A stretch of 32,759 nt of DNA. Origin: Halonotius terrestris. Lineage in GTDB: Archaea > Halobacteriota > Halobacteria > Halobacteriales > Haloferacaceae. The notes beneath the pieces are model-generated. The model was not told where the DNA came from. It saw only the letters and a list, made by a program, of their open reading frames with translations, and did not search any database. The stretch is from assembly GCF_006861665.1 (NCBI RefSeq), contig NZ_RKLU01000007.1:26517-59275 (forward strand), written 5' to 3'. Positions 15,706 to 24,640 of the stretch are shown one piece after another. Positions within the stretch are counted from its first letter, which is position 1. Each line of letters opens with the position of its first letter. The translations under genes and the position numbers were made by a program.

Positions 15706-18700
15706 TTGATAATCACACCTCCATCGATCTGTTCTATCGTCGGCTTCCTCGACTTCACGAGACGCTCAAATTGGCCCTTGAGTGCAGACTCATCGCCGAA
15801 TAGCACACCTACACCTTCGATTTCCTCGGGTCGAGTCCCACCAACCAGTTGCTCTACAGTCTCGTACTTCTCACGATACGTGTCGACTCGGTCCTCAGTG
15901 AGGCTTTCCCAATCCGTTGTTGAGGATACCGTCCCGAGCGCTCGTTTCAATGTGCGCTCGTCGTGAGTTCCTGGTTCCCGGTTCGTTAACGCACTAATAC
16001 AGACTTGGATGCTTTCGTGGGTATCTCTGAAGTGCCGAAGTGGGCGGAGATATCCGGATTGGAATCCATCGTGAATGCTGTGTTCAGGGAGCTGTAGGGG
16101 CGGGATCAGCCATTGATGTCCCTCGAGTTCTGTCACTAGTGATTTCGCGTTGGTCTCTGCCACTTGAGCCGACCAATCCTCTTCAAGCGCTGAAATTGCA
16201 GTCAACCGGGCATCCAGTGACTGATCAAAGGACTGCCAGCCCTCCTGCGTCCACCACTCCCGACCAGACTCGTTTTCGAGCTGTTGGCTCAGCTGGTCCA
16301 GTGCGTCGTAGAACGATTGGCTAAGCCAGTCAATCTCCAGCTCTCTGAATCGCAGTAGCCCGTCGAGTTGTAATAGATAGGATTCTCTGGAGTCCCATCG
16401 ATCCTCAACCGCAGTCAACCACTCTTCGTCACTCGCCACTTGATCGATTATCTCTTCCCAGTCCGTATCGTCGGCAGCGATTGCGTCGGCGCGTGATTCT
16501 GCGCTATCCGCCAGTTCAGAGAGCGCATTGCTGAATGACGCAACCAGAGAGACGAGTGCATCGCTCTCTAATTCCGTCTCTGTACTGACTTCTGTCGTCT
16601 CTGCAAGCGTGCGCGCTTGCCTCTTAACCGACTCATTCAGTTCTTCGAGGGCAACGATTCCCTCGTCGACCGTTTGAATCGGGTCGATGATTCCAGCATC
16701 GATGAACTGTTCCTTGAGCGACGTCGAAGACGGCGCAGTACGCAGCTTGATCTCCATCTGCTGAGAGAGCGTCAGCAGTTCATCCGCGGCGAGAGCCTCT
16801 CCGTCCTCTGCAACGGGACGGAACTCTCCCGCGCGACACAGCCCCCAGAGTACCGCCGTTACTGCCGGCTTGACCTCTCCGTAGAACGGCGTCTCCTCGG
16901 TGATTTTCTCGAAGAGTGCTGGCAGACCCATCTCGTTGTCATGGTCAACCAGCGTTCGACCGACGGCGCCTCGAATCTCTTTCGCAATCGTCCCCATCGT
17001 GGACACCTCCGCATCTGGTGTTGGGACATCGATTTTCTGTGCCCACTCTGGGTACTCCTCGTCGTCGATGAGCCGCTTTAGCTCCGAGAGGTAGCTCTGG
17101 TCCACCTCGAGCATGACGGGATGGAAGAACGAGGGATAGGCACGGTTGATACACTCTTTGACCGCAGACTCGAGACCACGTGGTTCCTGAGATTCAACCT
17201 TGTACGAGCCATCTTTGAGTGCGCTCGCGAGCTTACTTTTCACCCTGTCCGCTGCATCGTCGACGTCTCGGGCTATCGTGTCGGGTGTCTCCGTCTCGGC
17301 AGTCGCTTCGTGGAACGACCACCACTCGATGAGCTGGCTTCGGAGATCATCCAATCCATCCTCCTTGACCGACCAGTAGATCGTTCCCTCGTTGACTTTC
17401 TTAGAGTCGACATCAGGTCGCACGCCCCGGATAACCACTGTGGCTTCGAGCGCACTCTCGTGCTCGTCTTCCTCTTCCAGTGGTTGCCCGTCGATGGAGA
17501 AGTTGTACGAGATGGGGTAGTTGTCGCCGTCCCCACCGTAGGGAACCGACGTTGGGAGATTCAGACGAGGGCTGATGTCCGCCCAGAGTTCAGTGTCGAA
17601 AGCGGCGATAATCTCGTCCCAATCTGGGTTCTTGCGGTTCTTGCGTGCCTCTTCGATGATCTCTCGTTCCTCTCGATCCGTGATTCGAAGGAGAGGACCG
17701 TCCTCAGCAGTGTTCGGCCTGATGTACTTGTCGAGGTTCTCCAGTGAATTCTGGACCTGGTTTCGGACGGTCGTCCGCGGCTGCCCGTTAAGGTCGTCCA
17801 TCACCGCAACCGCGATGTTTGCGTCGTTCTGTGGGACTGAGTCGGGCACGTACGAGAGGAGTAAGACCGCTTTTGCGACCTTGAGATCGAAGTCAGTCGT
17901 GTCTTCGTCGGCTTCGATCTCTTCCAGGACTTCGATCTCGTTGGGGATGATGTCCTCGAGCTCGTACCGAATCAGGTCATAGAAGTCGACGAGGCTGATT
18001 AGGGACAGCTCGTCTTTGCTTTCGTCGCGCATCCATCGATCCCGGAGTCCGGCGACGATGGCGAGAATCGCTCTCGCTGTCCCTGAGAAGATCGACTTCG
18101 TCGAGTCGGCCAACTCGTTCCGAAGGTTCGAGAGTATCTCTAGGAAGAGCGCCGGCTGGTAGGGCAGGAGCGGATAGAACTGCACGAACTCCTTTTCTTT
18201 GACTCGATTGAGAGGTGGCTCTGTGTTCTGCCCGACCTCTGAGTAGACGAACGTAGATGTCGGATGTACCCGCGCCGTCAGTGCTTCTGACTCAACCCAA
18301 TCTGTTCCTGCTTCGGTCTTCTTGAGGAGGCGACGTTGAACGATTTCCCCGACGTGATGACTTGGCAAGTGGTACTGGTGGGGGAACCGGTCTTTGAGAA
18401 TCCCGAAGTCGAGTTGCTTCGCGGCAAGTCCTGGTCGGACGTCCTCGATTTGAGACTGCGCCGTCGCGACCATCTGGATGTTCCCCTCGCCGATCGTATC
18501 GATACTCTCCGCGAGCGCGTTGAGTTCCGAGAGACGCTGGTAGTCCCCACCGATGAAGAGCGTCACCTCATCGACGAGGAGGACGATCTTTACCGGCTTC
18601 TCAGACTCCGCCTCAAGGTCTTGCCGATACGACTCGACGGCTTCGACAGCCATCCGCTGCCCGATATCCTGGCGTTGGATATCTGCCAACCCATCTGCAG

Positions 18701-19403
18701 TTCCTGTCTCTCGTTCGACGAGCTCCTCCAATACAAGATCAGAGAGGGTTCGGTACTGTTGGACGTCGTCCCACGAGTACTGATCCGCGTTTGGAACGCC
18801 TTCGTTTTTGAGGACCTCTTTCGTGAGTTCGTCACGCTGATCCCACGTTCCCTGATTCTGGTACCACTCCTCGAAGAAGGCGACATCGAGTCGGTTCGAG
18901 AGGCCTCGCGCCTGGTAGACTGCTTGGAGGATGATCTCACTGAAGCTCTGTTCCCGGACGCTCTGGTACTTCAGGAGGTTGATTGGAAGGGGGACGAGAT
19001 GGTGCTCGTCGAGCATCGAGGACCATGTCTCGTAGAGGTCGCTGTAGGCGCTATCTGAATCCAGCCGATTCCAGACCTCTTCTCTGTCTTCCTCTTCGAG
19101 GTCTGCAGACGCAGTGAGGAGGTTGAGGACGGTCAGCAGGTGACTCTTCCCGCTGCCGTAGTACCCGTAGAGCCAGTGATTGGCCCCCTTCCGCATCTCC
19201 TCGTCGTGGCCGTGAATTCGAGTAAAGAAGTCACGGAGGAAGTTCTCTGAGGCATCTGTGATGTGGTAGGTGTCGAGGTAGTGGCGGTAGAGCTGATCGC
19301 GATGAGCGGCTTTGTCTTCGTCTTCTTCGAACTTCCGGTCGATGCGGATCGACTCCTCGAAGGTTGCGTCCTGCTTCTCGAAGAGGTCCTCCATGGGCGT
19401 CAT
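15702..19403 (-). CDS. brxC: BrxC/PglY-type ATPase, second paralogue
   Basis: A 1233-residue P-loop ATPase. The N-terminus (MEDLFEKQDATFEESIRID) is typical of BrxC; Walker A is GYYGSGKSHLL (80-90) and Walker B is VLLVDEVTLFIGG (274-286), followed by MVATAQSQIEDVRPG, a sensor-like segment. The long remainder is mostly helical with repeated acidic stretches and includes WADISPRLNLPTSVPYGGDG. The ATG at 19401-19403 makes a 4-bp ATGA overlap with brxA, favouring that start over the internal Met4. Within BREX it should act as the main ATPase together with PglZ. Compared with the copy at 11394-15086 it lacks the extreme acidic tail. Confidence 0.9.
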   Translation of the reverse strand: MTPMEDLFEKQDATFEESIRIDRKFEEDEDKAAHRDQLYRHYLDTYHITDASENFLRDFFTRIHGHDEEMRKGANHWLYGYYGSGKSHLLTVLNLLTASADLEEEDREEVWNRLDSDSAYSDLYETWSSMLDEHHLVPLPINLLKYQSVREQSFSEIILQAVYQARGLSNRLDVAFFEEWYQNQGTWDQRDELTKEVLKNEGVPNADQYSWDDVQQYRTLSDLVLEELVERETGTADGLADIQRQDIGQRMAVEAVESYRQDLEAESEKPVKIVLLVDEVTLFIGGDYQRLSELNALAESIDTIGEGNIQMVATAQSQIEDVRPGLAAKQLDFGILKDRFPHQYHLPSHHVGEIVQRRLLKKTEAGTDWVESEALTARVHPTSTFVYSEVGQNTEPPLNRVKEKEFVQFYPLLPYQPALFLEILSNLRNELADSTKSIFSGTARAILAIVAGLRDRWMRDESKDELSLISLVDFYDLIRYELEDIIPNEIEVLEEIEADEDTTDFDLKVAKAVLLLSYVPDSVPQNDANIAVAVMDDLNGQPRTTVRNQVQNSLENLDKYIRPNTAEDGPLLRITDREEREIIEEARKNRKNPDWDEIIAAFDTELWADISPRLNLPTSVPYGGDGDNYPISYNFSIDGQPLEEEDEHESALEATVVIRGVRPDVDSKKVNEGTIYWSVKEDGLDDLRSQLIEWWSFHEATAETETPDTIARDVDDAADRVKSKLASALKDGSYKVESQEPRGLESAVKECINRAYPSFFHPVMLEVDQSYLSELKRLIDDEEYPEWAQKIDVPTPDAEVSTMGTIAKEIRGAVGRTLVDHDNEMGLPALFEKITEETPFYGEVKPAVTAVLWGLCRAGEFRPVAEDGEALAADELLTLSQQMEIKLRTAPSSTSLKEQFIDAGIIDPIQTVDEGIVALEELNESVKRQARTLAETTEVSTETELESDALVSLVASFSNALSELADSAESRADAIAADDTDWEEIIDQVASDEEWLTAVEDRWDSRESYLLQLDGLLRFRELEIDWLSQSFYDALDQLSQQLENESGREWWTQEGWQSFDQSLDARLTAISALEEDWSAQVAETNAKSLVTELEGHQWLIPPLQLPEHSIHDGFQSGYLRPLRHFRDTHESIQVCISALTNREPGTHDERTLKRALGTVSSTTDWESLTEDRVDTYREKYETVEQLVGGTRPEEIEGVGVLFGDESALKGQFERLVKSRKPTIEQIDGGVIIK

Positions 19404-20239
19404 GCCGACCCCTCCGCGAGCATCGTGTAGAAGTCGTCGACGGGCTCGAACCAGACGCGACTCCGGGCTTCGTGGTGTGTCCAGCCCTCATATCCAGCCA
19501 GACGCTTACTCTGGGGTTCCCAGTACTCCTTGGACTGGAACAGGTAGAGCCAGCCGATCGGCTTCGTGAGCCATTCGTCGCCGTTCTGTGCCCAAGAGTA
19601 GTAGGCCGCGACCTGGAGAGGTACATCACCAACCTTCGGCGGTTGACCAGATGTCTCGGTTTTCCCTTCGAGCACACCAATATCACGAAGGGCAGACCTG
19701 AGTCCCTGTACCCACCGTTTCTGTGTTGATTCCGAGTACTCTAGCGGTTCGCCAGCCTTGTCGCGGAACTCGTCGAGGATGTTGAGAACAGTATCCGTCT
19801 CGAAGTCGAGTGCGGAGGGCCCTTGTTTCATCAGTCGGCGAAGGTACTCGTGGACGACATAACGAGCCAGCCCGTCGTGGTTGACGAGATAGAGGAAGAG
19901 GACCTGTGCCTGATCGCGTTCGTTTCGACATTGGTCCAAGACCTCTGGGAGCAACGGGATTGATGGAAACCCTTCACCCGCTGACTGAAGCCGTGCTCGA
20001 ATCGCAATGAGCAAGGATTTCGAACTGTTTCGACTACTCCTGTTCGCGACTCGTTCGTCGTACCAGATGTCTTTCACTGAGGTCCAGTCGAGTTCGTCCG
20101 CGTAGAGAGAGGAGATTTCGTGTGTTCTCTTGGTCTGGAGACCACACCGAGTTAGAGCCATCGTGATTTTCGATTCGGGGAGCGTCCCGATGAGAGATGG
20201 GACCCATGAATCTAAATCCCCGTTTCGACCTGTAGCCAT
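19400..20239 (-). CDS. brxA: BrxA (DUF1819 family)
   Basis: A 279-residue protein, first gene of the minus BREX arm. Features of the BrxA/DUF1819 family are an N-terminal segment SWVPSLIGTLPESKITMAL, the helical middle (AQVLFLYLVNHDGLARYVVHEYLRRLM), and a C-terminal WLYLFQSKEYWEPQSKRLAGYEG rich in aromatic residues (recognised as family-like, not aligned). BrxA is a small helical DNA-binding BREX protein. It is somewhat longer than the ~200 residues usual for bacterial BrxA. A weak TATA-like TCTAAGTA on the minus strand (20261-20268) lies about 25 nt upstream of the ATG at 20237-20239. The assignment rests on family resemblance plus its place in a BREX operon. Confidence 0.8.
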   Translation of the reverse strand: MATGRNGDLDSWVPSLIGTLPESKITMALTRCGLQTKRTHEISSLYADELDWTSVKDIWYDERVANRSSRNSSKSLLIAIRARLQSAGEGFPSIPLLPEVLDQCRNERDQAQVLFLYLVNHDGLARYVVHEYLRRLMKQGPSALDFETDTVLNILDEFRDKAGEPLEYSESTQKRWVQGLRSALRDIGVLEGKTETSGQPPKVGDVPLQVAAYYSWAQNGDEWLTKPIGWLYLFQSKEYWEPQSKRLAGYEGWTHHEARSRVWFEPVDDFYTMLAEGSA

Positions 20240-20359
20240 ACTATGACGAGACCGTGGTATCTACTTAGAAGTTCTTGTGAGGACTTCAGGAAAATCGACG
20301 GACCTCAAGGGAACTTTGATGTGGGCTCATTATGAGGTAGGAGACAAGAGCGGTACATC
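20240..20359. promoter_or_regulatory. Divergent promoter region between the two BREX arms
   Basis: This 120-bp spacer separates brxA (minus) from pglX (plus), so it must drive both arms. For pglX a TATA-like CATTATGA at 20328-20335 lies about 28 nt before the ATG at 20360. For brxA, TCTAAGTA on the minus strand at 20261-20268 lies about 25 nt before its ATG. Both spacings suit leaderless transcripts, but both boxes are weak. I see no strong operator palindrome. Confidence 0.5.
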
Positions 20360-23300
20360 ATGTCTGGACAATCTTCTCTTGAGACGAAAGCCCAACTGGA
20401 CAAATCAGAACGTGAGCATCTTGAAAAAGTTGTTAGGAAACTCCGGAAAACTGTAGAGTCAGACGTTGATTACCAGCTAGAACATTCGTACGACCTCAAA
20501 AAGAAAGGTGGCGGCGATGACCTATCTGGCGAAAAAGCAAGAGATAGGTCAAAATTAGCTGACGCAGTTGAACACGAGGATGAAGATCGAGACTGGTCCG
20601 AAAAATATCAACTCTACGTTACCGGGGTTGGATTTACGCTTGTTAACCGCATCACTGCATTGCGATGTATGGAGGTTCGAGACTTCATTGAAAGGCCGGT
20701 AACTCAGTTCGGAAACTCTGATACCACGCCTGCTGCTGAGAAACTTGAAAATGAAGAGTACCTAGCTCCCGATGAAGCGATAATCGAGGCCTTCAATCGT
20801 GAGTGCCTCGAGCTCGCCGACGAAATTGAGATCCTTTTCAATCCAGATTCCCCGTATTCGATTATCGACCTCGATGTAGATGTTTATAAAGAACTCTGTG
20901 AAATCATAGACGAAATCCCGGAGAATGTTTGGCTGGCCGATGATGTCCTTGGGTGGGTCTATGAATATTACAATCGTCCAATCGTTGAAGAATTAGAAGA
21001 CAAAAACACTCTGGAACCGGATGAGGTTCCTGCTGCGAATCAGTTCTATACGCCTCACTGGGTCGTTCGACTGCTCACTGACAATAGTTTGGGGAAGCTA
21101 TATTTAGAACAGAAGGATGAATTGCTGGATGCGGTTGATACTCAGTCGGAGATCTCTACTGAGCATAGAAAATCAAGGCCAACCACTCTGGAGCAAGCAC
21201 CCACTGTACAGGATTTCTGCACGTACCTCTTACCGAGCGAGAAGGAAGGTAAGGCAACAGATTTTGACCATCCAGAGGAAATACGTGTTATTGACCCCGC
21301 TTGTGGCAGTGGTCATTTCCTGTTGTACGCTTTCGATGTGCTTGAACGTATTTGGCGGCGCGAGTGTCCTGAATTAGATCCTGGAGAGATTCCTGGGAAA
21401 ATTCTGGAACATAACCTTCACGGGGTTGATCTCGACCTCCGGTCATGCCAGCTTGCTACTTTCAACCTCTATCTCAAGGCGAGAACACAAGCGGAGGCTG
21501 CCGGTAACGATCAGTTCACGCTTCCGAAAGTTGGGATTGTTTGCGCTGATGCTCGTATCGCAGATATGGAGTCCGTCAACGAGATTCTGGAAGGTATGTC
21601 TACTAGTGATTCAGAACTTGAAACTGCACTCCAGAAAATCTTGGACTCATTCGAAAATACTCCTGCGTTAGGGACTTTGCTCGACGTCAAAGGAACTCTA
21701 GAGGATGTATTTGACACAGATGATCAGGTGACAATACAGCAAGCAGTCAATGGTACTGGGAGCCTGAGTACTTTCTTACGCTCCCTTCAGGAAAAGATGG
21801 AGGAACGCTACGGAGATAATGAGGAGTTTGCTGCTCAGGATCTCCGGAGTTTCATCAAGCTTCTAGTTATTCTTACTCAGGACTACGATGTCTCACTGAT
21901 GAATCCGCCTTACGGTGCTCGTGGGCGGATGCCTGATGAAGTCCGTGACTACATTAACGAGAACAAGAATTACAAGTATACTCCTGAATATTACATCAAC
22001 TTCTTTGAGGCCTGCGAACGACTCTCGAAGAAAAACGGCCGCGTTGGAATGTTGGTCAAGCGTGAGTTCATGTTTAAAAACAGCTTGGCAGATTTCCGTG
22101 AGGATTTCATCGGGGAACGCGGTTCGTTTGATTTCCTCGCCGAATTTGGTGAGGGTATCCTTGACAAAGCAAAGGTCCGTGGAGCAGGGACCGTTGTGAG
22201 GACAAAAAGTGAGGATGACTCAGCATCTGCGGGTACGTTCATCCGATTACATGACGTACCTAAAGAACAAAAAGAGGGGAAATTACTGGAAGCTGCATAT
22301 GACGCTCCGGTAGATGAGGATGGTATTCAGCGTCTCTACCGGCGAGAATTATCTGAGTTTTCATTGATTCCAGGAAGCCCAATGTCTTATTGGGCACCGA
22401 TTGAGCTACGAGAAGTATTTGATTCGGAGATAGTATTTGATGCCGACAATGGGGGTGTGAATAAAAGAAGTCTCGGGGTGGTTAAACAGGGTCTCGCAAC
22501 TGCTGATGATGATCGGTTCACCCGACGCTTCTGGGAAACAGACTCTGACGACTGGGTACCATTCGCTAAAGGAGGAGAAGATGCGTGGACATTACCCCGA
22601 ATTAATCTGATGCTCTATTGGGGAGATAACGGTGTTGAATTAAAATCGTTTGACAGGTCCTATCTCAGGAATACTCACCACTACTTTTCGGAAGCTCTGA
22701 CCTACACATACATGAAAAGTAGTGGCAGAAGGTTCGGCTATCTGCACCCTCACTCGATATTTGGTCATGCTGGGAACGTGTTTATCCCTGATTCATCATC
22801 TTGGTCGGTCATGGCATATGGGAATAGTCATGTTGTAACCTATCTGATGGCTTGTCTCGACCCTGGTCGCCACTGGGAGGTAGGGAACGTGTCAAAGTTG
22901 CCGTGGTATAGCAAATTAGCAGACACCAGTGAACTTAGAGAAATCACGGAAGAAATTGCGGGCCTCTTGCTGTATCAGCGAATGTCCGATTTCAATTCTC
23001 CGTATTTTGTTGCACCACGGATTCTACAGTTAATTGGCGAAGATGAGCCTATAGACATCTTTGAGGACCACCCTCATCGTGACCTCTTGGAAAAAACCAA
23101 GTTGCCAACGTTCGACCCTGGATGTGATTCCGCTTGGGAAATCGAGGACCTAGCAGTAGAAACAACCCGGATTCAGAAGCAGGTTGAACACCAACTTAGA
23201 CAGTTAGCACGTGATACTGATACTGCTGTCTTCGACTCTTTCGAGTTTGATGAAGACCTGCGAACTGAGATCAAACGAGAAATTTCACTGCGCACTAATC

Positions 23301-24631
23301 AGAACCCGTTAGAACCACTTCCATCGGAACCCGATGAAGTATCTGAGCCGCAGAATTACGAATCTCAAGTACAGGACATTGTACTATATCTTGCCATAAA
23401 GGCGGTGACAAACAGTGAAGACGGGATTGCACCTCTCACCAAAGAAAGCGGTGAGTTCGAAACGCTGTTCGATATAGTCGTCACTGAAGCTGAGAGTGTA
23501 TTCGGGGAGTATGTCGATGAGCGACTAAATGAAATTGACTCTGCCCTCGGAGACAAACGTACCTCAGAGATTGCCTATCCGAACCTCAAGGATTGGCTCA
23601 AAAACAATCTGTTTGATTATCAGCTGGGCCGATTAGAGAATACCCCGATACTCTGGAGGTTTACTACAGAAAGGCTAGTTGCTGATCCTGAGAGTGAGGG
23701 CTTTGGTTGTTTTGTCGATTATCACCGCTTCAGCCCATCCACATTTGACCAACTCCAGACGAACTATCTCGAACCCCGAAAGGAAGCACTCCGAGATCTC
23801 AGAGCAACTGCGAATCAACGTCGAGACGATAGCTCCCTATCGAGTTCTGACCGGGCTGAAGCTGCTGAGGCGTTCAATAAATATGAGAATGCTCTGCGGC
23901 AAATCAACGAATTTGAAGAGGCTCTGCTTGAACTCTCGGAGGTACAGAGTCGAGGGGGGAGTAAAGAATCTCAGGAATTGGCCGCGGACTTGCAGTCAGA
24001 TATTGAGCGGTTCCAGAACAGGATGGAGGAACGGCTTGATGCGTTCAGGGATCTCGTAGATATGTCTGATGATGATTGGCTCGGTGAGACGTTCACTGAT
24101 ACCTTTAGTCCGTACGTCCTTGAACAAGAAGAGGAATGGCGAACTGCATTCGATTGCGGAATTGAGGCTTGTGGGGCGTACTCGAAAAACGAAAGTTCAC
24201 CAGTGGAACCCCATTACTATGATTACTTACTGAATTGCCAGGACAACATCGGTACGACGTCCTACCACAGGAATGGAATCCTCTTTTTACATCACTACTT
24301 CGGGAAGAAGGATTTCCGAAGCCTGCTCGACGATGGAGAGCCACGTGAAGGAATGGCAAAGCGGGAAACGCTGCTTGCGAAGCTGGCAGCAGGTATCGAT
24401 AAAGATGCAGAGCTGGGTGAAGATATCAAAAAGAAATGTGAACAGCTTCTGGGGGAAATCGAAGTGAATTGGAGCGGTTCATACTCCTCGGATTGGGAAG
24501 GTCGAGCATTGGACGAAATTATGACGGGTGGGTATCATCCGGTTAAAAAGCACGGCGTGGCAGTCAATATTCGGCCCCTCTCAGAAAAGAAACTAGTTCC
24601 AAAATCGGTCAACGATGACGTCGTACTCTAA
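20360..24631 (+). CDS. pglX: PglX, BREX adenine-specific DNA methyltransferase
   Basis: A 1423-residue N6-adenine methyltransferase. The methylase core shows NQFYTPHWVVRLLTDNSLGKLY, SAM-binding DPACGSG (312-318) and catalytic NPPY (515-518), then EYYINFFEACERLSKKNGRVGMLV. The second half should carry target recognition. PglX methylates host sites so that BREX spares self DNA; it also takes part in defence. It starts the plus arm, 9 bp ahead of brxHII. Base composition is clearly lower than its neighbours (for example 23 of 60 bases G+C at 21961-22020 against 40 of 60 at 25321-25380), with many A/T-ending codons, consistent with separate acquisition or allele replacement. No break is visible, so the methylase should be intact. 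An interrupted or phase-variable form can be excluded by the long open frame. Confidence 0.92.
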   Translation: MSGQSSLETKAQLDKSEREHLEKVVRKLRKTVESDVDYQLEHSYDLKKKGGGDDLSGEKARDRSKLADAVEHEDEDRDWSEKYQLYVTGVGFTLVNRITALRCMEVRDFIERPVTQFGNSDTTPAAEKLENEEYLAPDEAIIEAFNRECLELADEIEILFNPDSPYSIIDLDVDVYKELCEIIDEIPENVWLADDVLGWVYEYYNRPIVEELEDKNTLEPDEVPAANQFYTPHWVVRLLTDNSLGKLYLEQKDELLDAVDTQSEISTEHRKSRPTTLEQAPTVQDFCTYLLPSEKEGKATDFDHPEEIRVIDPACGSGHFLLYAFDVLERIWRRECPELDPGEIPGKILEHNLHGVDLDLRSCQLATFNLYLKARTQAEAAGNDQFTLPKVGIVCADARIADMESVNEILEGMSTSDSELETALQKILDSFENTPALGTLLDVKGTLEDVFDTDDQVTIQQAVNGTGSLSTFLRSLQEKMEERYGDNEEFAAQDLRSFIKLLVILTQDYDVSLMNPPYGARGRMPDEVRDYINENKNYKYTPEYYINFFEACERLSKKNGRVGMLVKREFMFKNSLADFREDFIGERGSFDFLAEFGEGILDKAKVRGAGTVVRTKSEDDSASAGTFIRLHDVPKEQKEGKLLEAAYDAPVDEDGIQRLYRRELSEFSLIPGSPMSYWAPIELREVFDSEIVFDADNGGVNKRSLGVVKQGLATADDDRFTRRFWETDSDDWVPFAKGGEDAWTLPRINLMLYWGDNGVELKSFDRSYLRNTHHYFSEALTYTYMKSSGRRFGYLHPHSIFGHAGNVFIPDSSSWSVMAYGNSHVVTYLMACLDPGRHWEVGNVSKLPWYSKLADTSELREITEEIAGLLLYQRMSDFNSPYFVAPRILQLIGEDEPIDIFEDHPHRDLLEKTKLPTFDPGCDSAWEIEDLAVETTRIQKQVEHQLRQLARDTDTAVFDSFEFDEDLRTEIKREISLRTNQNPLEPLPSEPDEVSEPQNYESQVQDIVLYLAIKAVTNSEDGIAPLTKESGEFETLFDIVVTEAESVFGEYVDERLNEIDSALGDKRTSEIAYPNLKDWLKNNLFDYQLGRLENTPILWRFTTERLVADPESEGFGCFVDYHRFSPSTFDQLQTNYLEPRKEALRDLRATANQRRDDSSLSSSDRAEAAEAFNKYENALRQINEFEEALLELSEVQSRGGSKESQELAADLQSDIERFQNRMEERLDAFRDLVDMSDDDWLGETFTDTFSPYVLEQEEEWRTAFDCGIEACGAYSKNESSPVEPHYYDYLLNCQDNIGTTSYHRNGILFLHHYFGKKDFRSLLDDGEPREGMAKRETLLAKLAAGIDKDAELGEDIKKKCEQLLGEIEVNWSGSYSSDWEGRALDEIMTGGYHPVKKHGVAVNIRPLSEKKLVPKSVNDDVVL

Positions 24632-24640
24632 GGGACCCAC

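Noticed and set aside
18336-19058. A 240-codon plus-strand frame inside brxC
   Set aside because: It is antisense to the Walker A/Walker B region of brxC and has no recognisable motif.
20360-24631. Stand-alone type IIG restriction-modification enzyme
   Set aside because: I see no PD-(D/E)XK nuclease motif at the N-terminus, and the gene sits in a BREX operon, so PglX is favoured.
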